Shown piece after piece: positions 28,472 through 37,792 of a DNA stretch of 54,140 nucleotides. Below the pieces are notes generated by a model. The model did no database searches and was not told the DNA's origin. It saw only the letters and a program-made list of their open reading frames with translations. The position numbers were made by a program, and so were the translations under genes. Origin of the DNA: an uncultured Kiloniellales bacterium (lineage in GTDB: Bacteria; Pseudomonadota; Alphaproteobacteria; Kiloniellales; JAKSDN01); contig CAMYKD010000008.1 in the NCBI GenBank assembly GCA_947258885.1, positions 1-54,140 on the forward strand, given 5' to 3'. Position 1 is the stretch's first letter; each line of letters opens with the position of its first letter.

Positions 28472-29398
28472 TCAGGCTCCGTCGTCCGATGCCTCCAAGA
28501 CCTCCGGAAATCCAGGCGCGCGCAGCTCGGTGCCGAGCGCGTCCTCCAGAAGCTTCACCACCATGGGCGACCAGGCGGCCCCTCCGTAGCGGGCGTGGGC
28601 GCGCCTGAAGATCTGTTCGGTCAACCCGGCCAGCTCGAGCGGAACGCCGAACTCGCGGCCGAACTGCCGGGCGAAGCCGAGATCCTTGCAGGCAAGATCC
28701 AGGGTGAAGCCGATGTCGTAGCTGCCGCTCAGGATCACCTGGCTTTCCGTCTCGTGGACGAAGCTGTTGCCCGAGCTCGCCTTGATCGCCTCGAAGGACT
28801 GCTTCAGATCGAGGCCGCCCTTCTCCGCCAGCATCAGCGCCTCGCCCGCGGCGACCAAGTGGATGAAGGCGAGCATGTTGGTGATGACCTTGGTCACCGA
28901 CGCGCTGCCCAGCGGTCCCATGTGGAAGACCGCGCCGCCCATCGCCCGCAGCGCCGGCAGGTGCGCCTCGAAGACCGCCGTGTCGCCGCCGGCCAGGACC
29001 GTGATCTCGCCGGAGGCCGCCTTGTGAACCCCGCCCGTCACCGGGGCCTCAAGGGTCGCGATGCCCTGTCCGGCGGCGATCCCGGCAAGGCGCTCGACCT
29101 CGTGCTGGTCGTTGGTGCTCATCTCGATCCAGGTGCCGCCCGCGCCGAGGCCCTCGAAGGCGCCGGCCGCGCCGGTCAGCACCTCGACCGCGGCGGCGGG
29201 CGACGGCAGGCAGGTGATCACGCTGTCGGCCGCTTCGGCCGCGTCTTTCGGCGAAGCCGCCCAGCCGGCGCCCATCTCGATCAAGCTCTCCGCCGCTTGC
29301 TTGTCGAGGTCGTGAACCGTGACCGCGAACCCTGCGCGCAGCAGACTGGCGGCCAGGTGCTTGCCGAGATTGCCAAGGCCTATGAACGCATACCTCAT
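28472..29398 (-). CDS. NAD(P)-dependent beta-hydroxyacid dehydrogenase (3-hydroxyisobutyrate dehydrogenase family)
   Basis: 308 residues. YAFIGLGNLGKHLAASLLRAGFAVTVHDLD is the Rossmann motif; EAPVTGGVHKAASGEITVLAGGD is the substrate-binding signature (GG); KVITNMLAFIHLVAAGEALMLAEKGGLD contains the catalytic lysine. Likely oxidises or reduces a short hydroxyacid such as tartronate semialdehyde or a sugar-acid fragment. Last gene of the minus-strand sugar-acid operon. A second ATG two codons upstream (29404) is equally open. Confidence 0.82.
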   Translation of the reverse strand: MRYAFIGLGNLGKHLAASLLRAGFAVTVHDLDKQAAESLIEMGAGWAASPKDAAEAADSVITCLPSPAAAVEVLTGAAGAFEGLGAGGTWIEMSTNDQHEVERLAGIAAGQGIATLEAPVTGGVHKAASGEITVLAGGDTAVFEAHLPALRAMGGAVFHMGPLGSASVTKVITNMLAFIHLVAAGEALMLAEKGGLDLKQSFEAIKASSGNSFVHETESQVILSGSYDIGFTLDLACKDLGFARQFGREFGVPLELAGLTEQIFRRAHARYGGAAWSPMVVKLLEDALGTELRAPGFPEVLEASDDGA

Positions 29399-29444
29399 CC
29401 GCATGTTCCCTTGTATCGGGCCGCTCGGGCGGGCTTCAGTGCCG

Positions 29445-30647
29445 TCAGGTTTCGCCGGTGACGCCGACCGGCCTTTCCAGCGATTCCAAATGAAGCGCTG
29501 TGCCGGTGTAGGGGTGCTTTGCGGCCACCTCCTCGTTCAACTCGACACCCAGGCCCGGGTCGCTCGACGGAATGACGTAGCCGTTCTGCCACTTCATGGG
29601 CTTCGTCAGGATCTCGCCGTGGAATCCGCCCCAGGTCTGGATGCTCTCCAGGATCAGGAAGTTGGGCGAACACGCGCTAATCTGGACATTCGCGGCGCCT
29701 TCGATGGGGCCGCAGTAGAGATGCGGCGCGATCTGCGCGTAGTGGGCCTCGGCCATGCCTGCGATCTTCTTGGCCTCCAGCAGGCCGCCGACCCGCCCCA
29801 GCGCCATCTGCAGGATCGACGCCGCCCCGGTCTCGAGCACGCGGGCGAACTCGTACTTGGTGACGAGCCGTTCGCCCGTCGCGATCGGGATGCTGGTCTG
29901 GCGCGCGACCTTGGCCGTCTCCTCCGGCATTTCCGGCGGCGTCGGCTCTTCGAACCAAAGCGGCTCGTAAGGCTCCAGGCGCTTTGCCAGCCGGATCGCA
30001 CCGGAGGCCGTGAACTGGCCATGGGTCCCAAAGAGCAGATCCGCGGCCCCGCCGACGGCGGCGCGGATCTTCTTCACGAAGGCTTCCGAGCGCTCCAGCA
30101 CCTCCATAGAGGGCTGCCGGGGATCGTAGGCGGAGTAGGGTCCAGTCGGATCGAACTTCACGGCGGTGAAGCCCTGCTCGACGCATTGGGCCGCGCGCTC
30201 GGCCGCCAGGTCGGGGTCGGCGTAGACGTCCGCCTTGTCCCCCTCCTTCGGATAGAGGTAGGTGTAGGCGCGCAGCTTATCGTGGACCTGCCCGCCGAGG
30301 AGCTCGTAGACCGGCTTGTCCAGCTCCTTGCCGATGATGTCCCAGCAGGCCATCTCGATACCGCTGAGCACGCCGACTAGCGAGACGTCGGGGCGCTGGG
30401 TGTAGCCCCGGCTGTAGACCGCGCGCCAGAGCCGCTCGATCTTGAAAGGGTCCGCGCCGATCACATGGCGTTCGCAGACGTCCTCGATCATCCGCGCGAC
30501 CGTGTGCGGGCCGAAGGTCGCGGTGTAGACCTCGCCGACGCCCGACACGCCGCTGTCCGTCGTCAGCTTCAGGAAGATGAAGTACTGGCCGCCGAAATGG
30601 GGTGGCGGGTTTCCCACGACATAGGTCTTGACGTCGGTGATCTTCAT
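29445..30647 (-). CDS. Enolase-superfamily acid-sugar dehydratase (galactonate dehydratase-like)
   Basis: 400 residues of the mandelate racemase/muconate lactonizing family. MKITDVKTYVVGNPPPHFGGQYFIFLKLTTDSGVSGVGE opens the capping domain. AVKFDPTGP, LLFGTHGQF and WFEEPTPPE mark the barrel's metal and base positions. Closest by eye to D-galactonate dehydratase-type enzymes. Substrate not assignable from sequence alone. 40 bases separate it from the genes on both sides. Confidence 0.8.
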   Translation of the reverse strand: MKITDVKTYVVGNPPPHFGGQYFIFLKLTTDSGVSGVGEVYTATFGPHTVARMIEDVCERHVIGADPFKIERLWRAVYSRGYTQRPDVSLVGVLSGIEMACWDIIGKELDKPVYELLGGQVHDKLRAYTYLYPKEGDKADVYADPDLAAERAAQCVEQGFTAVKFDPTGPYSAYDPRQPSMEVLERSEAFVKKIRAAVGGAADLLFGTHGQFTASGAIRLAKRLEPYEPLWFEEPTPPEMPEETAKVARQTSIPIATGERLVTKYEFARVLETGAASILQMALGRVGGLLEAKKIAGMAEAHYAQIAPHLYCGPIEGAANVQISACSPNFLILESIQTWGGFHGEILTKPMKWQNGYVIPSSDPGLGVELNEEVAAKHPYTGTALHLESLERPVGVTGET

Positions 30648-30687
30648 GAGCGGTTGTCCCGTCCTTCCCTTCGCCCTGGACGCTCCG

Positions 30688-31788
30688 TCAGGCGAGCTCG
30701 CTGATCCGGTGCTCTGCCGAGGCGAGCCACGCGGGATTGATCTCGACGCCCCAACCGGGTGCGTCGGGGATCTGCACCTTGCCGTCGCGCGCCTGCAAGG
30801 CCGGGCAGAAAAGGCCTTCCTGCCAGGGGTAGTACTCGGTCGGTTCGATCGAGAACTCGACGTAGGGTCCGGCGTTCTCTACGGCGCCCATCATGTGCAG
30901 CGTGAAGACCGTGACCATCGACAGATTGGCGGAATGCGGGGTGCAGGGCAGTCCGCCCGCCTCTGCCATCTTCGCCACCCGCAAGGTGCGGGTCAGGCCG
31001 CCGAGATAGCAGATATCCGGCTGGACGACGTCGACGGCCCGCAGCTCGATCATCCGGCGCCAGGTCGCCAGGTCGCAATCCTGCTCGCCGCCGGTCACGT
31101 CGAGGTCGAGCGCCTCGGTGACCTGACGGGTCCACTCCAGCTCCCAGTAGGGGCAGGGCTCCTCGAAATGGCAAACGCCGTTGTCCTGGAGCATCCGGCC
31201 GACCTCGATCGCCTTCTTGGGCGTGTAGCAGCTGTTGGCGTCGACCAGCAGGGATACGTCCTCGCCGAGGGCTTCGCGGACCGCCGGGACGATCGCCTCG
31301 CTGCGGCCTGGCCATTCGTCCTGGTCGTGGCCGCACTCCCTGCCGACGCGGAATTTGAAGGCTCCGTATCCCTGTGCGTCCCGGAGACGGACGAACCGCT
31401 CCGCCTCGTTTTCGGGCGTGATATCCCGGCGCATGCTGGAGGCATAGACCGGGAAGGGCCGCGGCCGGCCGCCGAGCAGCTCGCAGACGCTCTTGCCCTC
31501 GCGCTTGCCGCGCAGGTCCCAGAGCGCCGTGTCCAGGCCCGCCAGCGCCCGGCGAAGATAGGAGCCGGGAAACTTGTGCTCCTTCTCGGGGATGGCGTCG
31601 ACGAGGGCGTCTATGTCGAGCGCGTCCCGGCCGAGCGCGTGCGGCGCGATCTGGCGGTGCAGGACCAGCGCCGTGATGTCGGCATTGTAGGGCGAGACCT
31701 GCCCCCAGCCCTCGGCGCCGTCGCCGGTGCTGACCCGCACCATGCCGACGAACTCGTTGCTGAAGGTCTCGATGCTCCGGATTCTCAC
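30688..31788 (-). CDS. Enolase-superfamily mandelate racemase-like protein
   Basis: 366 residues from a GTG with GGAGG four bases upstream. [37 protein letters not shown] begins the capping domain; KFRVGRECG (KxR base pair), [20 protein letters not shown] and [10 protein letters not shown] supply the metal ligands and the opposite side; [18 protein letters not shown] closes the barrel. Probably a sugar-acid dehydratase or epimerase. It follows the alcohol dehydrogenase by 17 bases. Confidence 0.8.
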   Translation of the reverse strand: MRIRSIETFSNEFVGMVRVSTGDGAEGWGQVSPYNADITALVLHRQIAPHALGRDALDIDALVDAIPEKEHKFPGSYLRRALAGLDTALWDLRGKREGKSVCELLGGRPRPFPVYASSMRRDITPENEAERFVRLRDAQGYGAFKFRVGRECGHDQDEWPGRSEAIVPAVREALGEDVSLLVDANSCYTPKKAIEVGRMLQDNGVCHFEEPCPYWELEWTRQVTEALDLDVTGGEQDCDLATWRRMIELRAVDVVQPDICYLGGLTRTLRVAKMAEAGGLPCTPHSANLSMVTVFTLHMMGAVENAGPYVEFSIEPTEYYPWQEGLFCPALQARDGKVQIPDAPGWGVEINPAWLASAEHRISELA

Positions 31789-31805
31789 GGGACCTCCGCC
31801 GCAGA

Positions 31806-32885
31806 TCAGAACAGGATCACGTTGCGCAGCGCCTCGCCCCGCCTCGCGGAGGCGACGGCCTCGTTGATTTCCTCGAGCGGATAGCGCCCGGAGATGAGCT
31901 CGTCGAGCTTGAGACGGCCCTGCCGGTAGAGGTCCACCAACTTCGGCACGTCGACCTGCAGTCGCGCCGAGCCCATCTTGCTGCCCAGGACACGCTGGCC
32001 CTCGTTGGCGAAGGTGGCTGGGTCGAACGCCGCCGTCACGCCCGAGGCCGGCATGCCCACGATCACCAGGGTGCCGCCACGGCACAGCAAGCCAAAGCCC
32101 TGCTCGATTGCCGCCTTCGCGCCTACGGTGACGAAGACGTAGTCGGCGCCCCGGCCCTCGCTGAGTGCGCGTACGGCCTGCGCCGCGTCCTCCTTGGCCG
32201 GGTTGACGGTGTCGGTGGCGCCGAAGCTCTTGGACGCGGCCAGCTTGTCGTCGGACAGATCGATGGCGATGACGGTCCTGGCGCCGCCGAGGACTGCGCC
32301 CTGCACGCTGTTCAGCCCGACGCCGCCCGTGCCGACGACCGCCACGGTGCTGCCCGGGCGGACCTCGGCGGTGTTGACGACGGCACCCAGCCCGGTGATG
32401 ACGCCGCAGGCGAGCAGGGAGGCGCTGTCGAGCGGCAGGTCCTCGGGGACCCGCACGACCTGCGAGGCGTCCACGACGACACGCTCGGCGAAGGCGCCGG
32501 TTCGAAGGCCCTGATGGATGGTGTCGCCGTCCTTCGAGCGAAGCGGTCCGTCCTCGTCCAGGCGAAAGGTCGTCTCGCACATGACGGGCTGGCCCTGCGA
32601 GCAGAAGTGGCAGCACCCGCAGGAGCGGATCAGGGTGACGACGACGTGGTCGCCGGAATCGAACCCCGTGACGCCGGGTCCGACCTCCTCGACGACACCC
32701 GCCGCCTCGTGCCCGTAGACCGCCGGCAAGACACCGCCCCAGGCACCGTCCATATAGAGTATGTCACTGTGGCAGATCGCGCAGGCGGCCAGCTTGACCT
32801 TGATCTCGCCGGCCTGTGGCGAGGCGATCTCGATCTCTTGGACGACGAGCGGCTTGCCGAACTCGTGGCACACGGCTGCTTTCAT
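31806..32885 (-). CDS. Zn-dependent alcohol dehydrogenase (class III/MDR-like)
   Basis: 359 residues. [14 protein letters not shown] and [15 protein letters not shown] hold the catalytic zinc ligands, [16 protein letters not shown] the structural zinc cysteines, and [20 protein letters not shown] the NAD-binding loop. [39 protein letters not shown] places it near class III/aryl-alcohol type enzymes. First gene of the four-gene sugar-acid operon; a perfect palindrome lies 63 bases upstream of its ATG. It could also serve an aromatic alcohol. Confidence 0.82.
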   Translation of the reverse strand: MKAAVCHEFGKPLVVQEIEIASPQAGEIKVKLAACAICHSDILYMDGAWGGVLPAVYGHEAAGVVEEVGPGVTGFDSGDHVVVTLIRSCGCCHFCSQGQPVMCETTFRLDEDGPLRSKDGDTIHQGLRTGAFAERVVVDASQVVRVPEDLPLDSASLLACGVITGLGAVVNTAEVRPGSTVAVVGTGGVGLNSVQGAVLGGARTVIAIDLSDDKLAASKSFGATDTVNPAKEDAAQAVRALSEGRGADYVFVTVGAKAAIEQGFGLLCRGGTLVIVGMPASGVTAAFDPATFANEGQRVLGSKMGSARLQVDVPKLVDLYRQGRLKLDELISGRYPLEEINEAVASARRGEALRNVILF

Positions 32886-32947
32886 GGCGGCGATGTCTCC
32901 CCGTGTCGACTGCCATAGGGCACCGGCCGAATGGAAGTAAACGGCCC

Positions 32948-32963
32948 GTTGCGTGAACGCAAC
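32948..32963. promoter_or_regulatory. Palindromic operator candidate upstream of sugar-acid operon
   Basis: GTTGCGTGAACGCAAC: seven-base arms, exact reverse complements around GA. Size and position suit a LacI-, GntR- or IclR-type regulator, but no such regulator gene is in the window. Confidence 0.5.
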
Positions 32964-33106
32964 AGGACAAATCCCGACGTCCGGAACAAATCTCCCTCGC
33001 CGCCGCCAGGTCGGGTCTGTCACAAGGCGCAACCGGGGCTTTGAAACGCAGAGAGACCTGCGTTGGCGGGACTCCGGAGAGGAGGCATCTGTCTTCGCCC
33101 GGTTTT

Positions 33107-33120
33107 TGATCTATGTCATT
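33107..33120. promoter_or_regulatory. Imperfect FNR-type site upstream of nfnA-like gene
   Basis: TTGATCTATGTCAT keeps TTGAT of the FNR consensus and eight of ten specified positions. It sits 114 bases before the gene. The surrounding 349-base gap (32886-33234) also has an imperfect inverted repeat TTACCGG/CCAGTAA at 33168-33181. Confidence 0.3.
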
Positions 33121-33234
33121 GCCGGTCGGACTGTTTTGGCCAATATGGCCGATAGAGGAGTGTAATTTACCGGCCAGTAAGGTTCCTCAGCCAGAATCCC
33201 TTAGCGTTAATTCGCATACAGATGGAGGCTGCTC

Positions 33235-34242
33235 TTGGCACGTAAGAGCGGTAAGCCCAAAGCCAAGACCGAAGAGCAGCCCGAGAGCCCCGAGCCCGGA
33301 CACGAGGCAAGAGGCACGCCGGGGTTCGAGATCGTCGCCCGAGAGGATTTCTCGGACGTGACGTTCCTGCTCGAAGTTCGTCATCCAGCGATGGCGAAAG
33401 CGGCACGACCGGGGCAGTTCGTCATCGTCATCACGCATGAGCACGGCGAGCGCATTCCGCTCACCATCGCGGATTTCGACCGCGACAGGGGAACGGTTAC
33501 CCTGGTCATTCAGGCTGTCGGCAAGACCACCAAGGAGATGCAGCAGATCTGCCGGGTCGGGACCGCGCTCCACGGCGTGGTCGGTCCCATGGGCCTGCCC
33601 AGCCATATCGGCGACGCCAAGAAGGTGATCTGCGTGGGCGGCGGACTGGGCGTGGCGCCGGTCTATCCTCAGGCGCGTGCGTTCAAGGAGGGCGGCGCCT
33701 ACGTCATCGGCGTGGTCGGCTTCCGGAACAAGGACCTGGTGTTCTGGGAGGACAAGTTCCGAGCCTGCTGCGACGAGCTGATCATCTGCTCCGACGACGG
33801 ATCCGTAGGTATCAAGGGGCTCGTCACCAAGGGCATAGAAGCGGCCATAGACAAGCACCCGGATATCGACGAAGTGGTTGCCATCGGCCCGCCCGTCATG
33901 ATGAAGGCCTGTGCCGAGGCGACGCGTCCCCACGACATCAAGACCATGGTCAGCCTGAACCCGATAATGGTCGACGGCACGGGGATGTGCGGCGGTTGCC
34001 GGGTAAAGGTCGGCGGAAAGGTGATGTTCGCCTGTGTCGACGGCCCGGACTTCGACGGCCATGACGTCGACTTCGACGACCTCATGAACCGTTTGCGGCG
34101 CTTCGTCTCGGAGGAGAAGCGCGCGATGGAGAAGTGGCAGGAAAACTGCAAGCGCCTGAACCAGGAGCCCTACACCCCCGACACCGTCGCAGAACGCGGC
34201 GGTAGCGGGAGCGCGGCAGCCGGGACCGGGCGACCGAGCTGA
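33235..34242 (+). CDS. nfnA: NfnA/SudA-like FAD- and [2Fe-2S]-containing oxidoreductase subunit
   Basis: 335 residues from a TTG with GGAGG six bases upstream. After a charged ~33-residue extension absent from standard NfnA, a ferredoxin-reductase fold follows: RPGQFVIVI, ERIPLTIADF (FAD), CVGGGLGVAPVYPQARAF (NAD(P)). NPIMVDGTGMCGGCRVKVGGKVMFACVDGPDFDGHDVDF has the Asp and three Cys of the NfnA/PyrK-like [2Fe-2S] site. In known NfnAB this subunit exchanges electrons with NADH. Here it heads a five-gene redox operon with an OFOR. Confidence 0.83.
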   Translation: MARKSGKPKAKTEEQPESPEPGHEARGTPGFEIVAREDFSDVTFLLEVRHPAMAKAARPGQFVIVITHEHGERIPLTIADFDRDRGTVTLVIQAVGKTTKEMQQICRVGTALHGVVGPMGLPSHIGDAKKVICVGGGLGVAPVYPQARAFKEGGAYVIGVVGFRNKDLVFWEDKFRACCDELIICSDDGSVGIKGLVTKGIEAAIDKHPDIDEVVAIGPPVMMKACAEATRPHDIKTMVSLNPIMVDGTGMCGGCRVKVGGKVMFACVDGPDFDGHDVDFDDLMNRLRRFVSEEKRAMEKWQENCKRLNQEPYTPDTVAERGGSGSAAAGTGRPS

Positions 34243-34293
34243 GCAGAGATCAGGGAGTCGCCGGCTAGCGGCGATCCGAGCGGGGACAACGAG

Positions 34294-35796
34294 ATGCCTA
34301 AGAAGACGATACGGACCATTCCGCAAAACCGTGCGCCCATGCCGGTGCAGGACCCGGCGGAGCGGGTCGAGAATTTCGCGGAAGTCGCCCTCGGCTTTGG
34401 CCTGGAGGACGCCCTCATCGAGTGCGCCCGGTGTCTCGATTGTCCGGCGCCGGCTTGCGTGGACGGCTGTCCCGTTGGCATCGATATTCCCGCCTTCATC
34501 ATGAAGATAATCGACAAGGACTATCACGGCGCCTACGAGATCCTCAGCGAGGCCAATCTCCTGCCGGCGATCTGCGGCCGGGTCTGCCCCCAGGAGGACC
34601 AGTGCGAGGGCGTCTGCCCGGTCGGCGACACCTTGGAGCCGGTCGCCATCGGCAGGCTGGAGCGCTGGGTCGGCGATGAGGCGATCGAGAAGGGTTGGAG
34701 CAACGTTCCCTACGTCGAGCCCAACGGCTTCAAGATCGGCATCATCGGCTCGGGCCCCGCCGGCATGGCCTGCGCCGCGGACATGGCCAAGGCAGGCTGC
34801 GACGTTACGATCTATGAGGCGCTGCACGAGCCGGGCGGCGTGTTGCGCTACGGCATTCCGGAATTCCGCCTGCCGAACGACGTGGTCGACGCCGAGATCG
34901 CAAACATTTTGAAGCTGGGCGTGAAGATCGAGTGCAACACGCTGGTCGGGCGGCTGTTCACGATCGAGCAGATGCGCAACGAAATGGGCTTCGACGCCGT
35001 CTTCATTGGGACCGGCGCCGGCTACCCGAAGTTCATGGGAATTCCGGGCGAGTCCCTGAACGGCGTGCTCTCCGCGAACGAGCTCCTGACTCGCTGCAAC
35101 CTGATGAACGCGGGGAAATTCCCCAACTACGACACGCCCTTGGATCTCGGCAGGCGCGTGTCGGTGATCGGCTCCGGCAACACGGCGATGGACGCGATGC
35201 GGGTCTCGCTGCGGCTGGGCGCCGAGAAGGTCTACTGCGTCTATCGCCGCACCAGGGACGAGAGCCCGGCGCGGCTGGAGGAGCTGCACCACGCCGAAGA
35301 GGAAGGCATCGAGTTCCACTGGCTGACGGCACCCGTCGAGATCCTCGACGACGGCGAGGGCAACGTGCGCGCGATGCGCTGCCTGCGCATGGAGCTGGGC
35401 GAACCCGACGACTCGGGCCGGCGGCGCCCCATCCCCATCGAGGGCAGCGAGTACGAGTTCGAGACCGACATGGTGGTCTATGCGATCGGCACCAACGCCA
35501 ATCCCATCCTCGGCCAAACCTCGAACATCAAGCTCAACAAGTGGGGCTATATCGAGACCGACGAGAATCTCGCCAGCTCCTTGGCGGGTGTCTTCGCCGG
35601 CGGCGACATCGTAACCGGCGCCGCCACGGTCATCCTGGCCATGGGCGCGGGACGCAAGGCCGCGCGGAGCATGAAGGCCTACCTCGGAATCCGCGACACC
35701 GCGGCGGTCTATCTCTCGGAGCGGAGCGGCAGCGAAGGCACGCTGTTCGGCATCCCCGCGGCAGAGAGAAATTTCGCCCGCATCCGCCTCGCCTAG
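34294..35796 (+). CDS. nfnB: NfnB/GltD-like NADPH and FAD subunit with two N-terminal [4Fe-4S] clusters
   Basis: 500 residues. CARCLDCPAPACVDGCPVGIDIPAF and ICGRVCPQEDQCEGVCPVG are the paired cluster motifs of GltD/NfnB. GSGPAGMACAADMAKAGCDVTIYEA binds FAD, GSGNTAMDAMRVSLRLGAEKVYCVYRR binds NADPH, and FAGGDIVTGAATVILAMGAGRKAARSM is the C-terminal FAD turn. With NfnA it could form an electron-bifurcating ferredoxin:NADP oxidoreductase. The glutamate synthase large subunit is absent, so nitrogen assimilation is unlikely. Alternatively it is the FAD/NADP subunit of a 2-oxoglutarate:NADP oxidoreductase, as described from Azoarcus evansii. Confidence 0.85.
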   Translation: MPKKTIRTIPQNRAPMPVQDPAERVENFAEVALGFGLEDALIECARCLDCPAPACVDGCPVGIDIPAFIMKIIDKDYHGAYEILSEANLLPAICGRVCPQEDQCEGVCPVGDTLEPVAIGRLERWVGDEAIEKGWSNVPYVEPNGFKIGIIGSGPAGMACAADMAKAGCDVTIYEALHEPGGVLRYGIPEFRLPNDVVDAEIANILKLGVKIECNTLVGRLFTIEQMRNEMGFDAVFIGTGAGYPKFMGIPGESLNGVLSANELLTRCNLMNAGKFPNYDTPLDLGRRVSVIGSGNTAMDAMRVSLRLGAEKVYCVYRRTRDESPARLEELHHAEEEGIEFHWLTAPVEILDDGEGNVRAMRCLRMELGEPDDSGRRRPIPIEGSEYEFETDMVVYAIGTNANPILGQTSNIKLNKWGYIETDENLASSLAGVFAGGDIVTGAATVILAMGAGRKAARSMKAYLGIRDTAAVYLSERSGSEGTLFGIPAAERNFARIRLA

Positions 35797-35818
35797 ATCA
35801 ATCAGGACAGGCCCCCCA

Positions 35819-37777
35819 ATGGACAGACAGACGCTCAAAGAACCCCGCCAAGAGCAAGTGCGGCGCGCGCGGGTCGCAAAACCCAAAGCGGTGTCGACTC
35901 GCAAGACCGGGCAACGCCGAGGGCCGCGCGCAGCGCCCAAGCAAGCGGTGACGCTCAAGGAGCACGTCGTCGAGATCGTCAGCGACTCGGGCGAAGGCGC
36001 ACAGCGCTGCGGCCAGTCATTCGGGTCGGTCGCGGCGCGCATGGGCAACGGCATCTGGACCGTCGAGATCATTCCCGCCGAGATCCAGCCCCCGGCGCGC
36101 AGCATCGCCGGGGCCAGCGGGAACCGGATCCGCGTGGCCTCGGAGCGGGTCACCAACGGCGGCGACGAGGCCGACCTGGTGGTGGCCTTCAACGAGCAGG
36201 TGCTGCTCGGGCGCTACCGCGCCAAGGAGCTCAAGCCGGGCTGCGTAATCCTGTTGGAGGACAAGTGGCGCACGGATCCCGACGCCGACATCGCCGTTTC
36301 CTACGCCCATGTCTATGACGAGCTCGTGGCCGAAGGCTACAAGGTCCACGAGATTCCGATGGAAAGCGAGTGCGTCAAGTACGTCCCCGACCCGCGGCGC
36401 GGCAAGAACATGTTCGTCCTCGGTCTGCTCTGCAGCATCTACAGCCTCGACCTGGAGATGGCCCGCGAGCAAATCCGCTTCGTCTTCCGGAAGAAGGACG
36501 CCAAGGTCATCGATTTGAACCTCGAGCTGCTGGAGGCGGGCCACGACTGGGCCGAGGAGAACCTAGACATCAAGTATGCGATCCCGGCCTCCAAGCCGAA
36601 GGATCCCCAGATCGTGATGAACGGCAACACCGCGCTCGCCCTCGGCGTCCTGGCCTCGGGCATGGAGGTCTGCGCCATGTACCCGATCACGCCGGCCACC
36701 TCGGCGTCGCACTACCTGAGCGACATCTTCGAGCGGGTCGGCTGCGTGGTGCATCAGGCGGAGGACGAGATCGCCGCCTGCGCCTTCGCCATCGGCGCCT
36801 CCTATGCGGGCAAGTGCGCCGTGACCATCACCTCGGGCCCGGGGCTGTCCCTGAAGCAGGAAGGGATCGGCTTGGCCGTGATGAGCGAGATCCCGCTCGT
36901 CGTGGTCGACGTGCAGCGTGGCGGCCCGAGCACCGGGCAGCCGACCAAGGCCGAGCAGGGCGATCTGTTGTCGGCCTGCTTCGGCGGCCACGGCGACGCG
37001 CCGAAGGTGGTCATGGCGGCCTCGACGATCGAGGACTGCTTCTACTCGGTGATCATGGCGCGCAAGATCGCCGAGACCTTCAACATGGTGGTCATGGTGC
37101 TGACCGACGCCAGCCTGGCGACCGCTCAGCAGCCGTTCCCGCGGCCGGACTTCAACGAGCAGTGGCTTGCCCCGCCGATCGACCAGAGCGCGGTTCCGGA
37201 AGGTGCCAGCCCCTACGACTGGGATCCTCGGACCGGCCTGGCCCCCAGGTTCATTCCCGGACAGCCCAACGGCATGCACTGCCTGACCGGCCTGGCGCAC
37301 GACCGTCTGAGCCACGTCGCCTACGACCCGGAGATCAACCAGGAGGGCATCCGCAACCGGAGCCTGAAGCTGGCCACCTTCCAGAAGACCTTGAAGGCCC
37401 CTGCGATCTTCGGCGACGAGGACGGCGATCTGCTGATCGTCGGCTGGGGCAGCACGAAGGGCGCCATCGAGGAGGCTGTCGAACGCCTGCGCGCGGATGG
37501 GAAGCGGGTGTCGTCCCTGCACTTGAAGTTTCTCCAGCCCATGCCCTCGGGCATGAAGGACATGTTCCGCCGGTTCGACAAGGTGATGACGGTGGAGAAC
37601 ACCTGGAGCGACAGCCTGGACAGCGAGGTCTTCGACGAGGACAGCCGCCGCTATGCGGGCCTGGCCCTGCTCCTGCGCGCGCGGTTCCTGGTCGACGTCG
37701 ACTGCTGGGGCGAGGTCAAGGGACAGTCGATCAAGCCCGGGAAAATCGTGCGGGCCGTTCTCGAGCGGCTGCCGTAA
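35819..37777 (+). CDS. 2-oxoacid:ferredoxin oxidoreductase, fused gamma-alpha subunit (second copy)
   Basis: 652 residues. Residues 1-45 are a basic, Arg/Lys/Pro-rich tail not usual for the family. The gamma domain follows (VSDSGEGAQRCGQSFGSVAARMG), then alpha domains with MYPITPATSASHYLSDIFERVG and RGGPSTGQPTKAEQGDLL. About 70 residues longer than KorA at 2460, from the tail and an insert of ~30 around IPGQPNGMHCLTGLAHDRLSHVAYDPEINQ, a segment typical of the longer 2-oxoglutarate/KorA-type alpha subunits. It continues the nfnAB operon, 22 bases downstream. Confidence 0.87.
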   Translation: MDRQTLKEPRQEQVRRARVAKPKAVSTRKTGQRRGPRAAPKQAVTLKEHVVEIVSDSGEGAQRCGQSFGSVAARMGNGIWTVEIIPAEIQPPARSIAGASGNRIRVASERVTNGGDEADLVVAFNEQVLLGRYRAKELKPGCVILLEDKWRTDPDADIAVSYAHVYDELVAEGYKVHEIPMESECVKYVPDPRRGKNMFVLGLLCSIYSLDLEMAREQIRFVFRKKDAKVIDLNLELLEAGHDWAEENLDIKYAIPASKPKDPQIVMNGNTALALGVLASGMEVCAMYPITPATSASHYLSDIFERVGCVVHQAEDEIAACAFAIGASYAGKCAVTITSGPGLSLKQEGIGLAVMSEIPLVVVDVQRGGPSTGQPTKAEQGDLLSACFGGHGDAPKVVMAASTIEDCFYSVIMARKIAETFNMVVMVLTDASLATAQQPFPRPDFNEQWLAPPIDQSAVPEGASPYDWDPRTGLAPRFIPGQPNGMHCLTGLAHDRLSHVAYDPEINQEGIRNRSLKLATFQKTLKAPAIFGDEDGDLLIVGWGSTKGAIEEAVERLRADGKRVSSLHLKFLQPMPSGMKDMFRRFDKVMTVENTWSDSLDSEVFDEDSRRYAGLALLLRARFLVDVDCWGEVKGQSIKPGKIVRAVLERLP

Positions 37778-37792
37778 CAAGAGGTGACGATC

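Noticed and set aside
28420-28477. Inverted repeat GCCTGACC/GGTCAGGC between the convergent GNAT and dehydrogenase genes
   Set aside because: The arms include both stop codons, the spacer is 42 bases and there is no T-tract; chance similarity is more likely than a terminator.
33160-33190. GTAATTTACCGG before the nfnA-like gene as another copy of the shared operator
   Set aside because: The first half fits but the GTAC core is absent; noted only as an imperfect TTACCGG/CCAGTAA repeat.
33187-36192. A 1001-codon open frame on the minus strand opposite the nfnAB-like genes
   Set aside because: Same reasoning: shadow of strongly supported plus-strand genes, with no domain or ribosome site.
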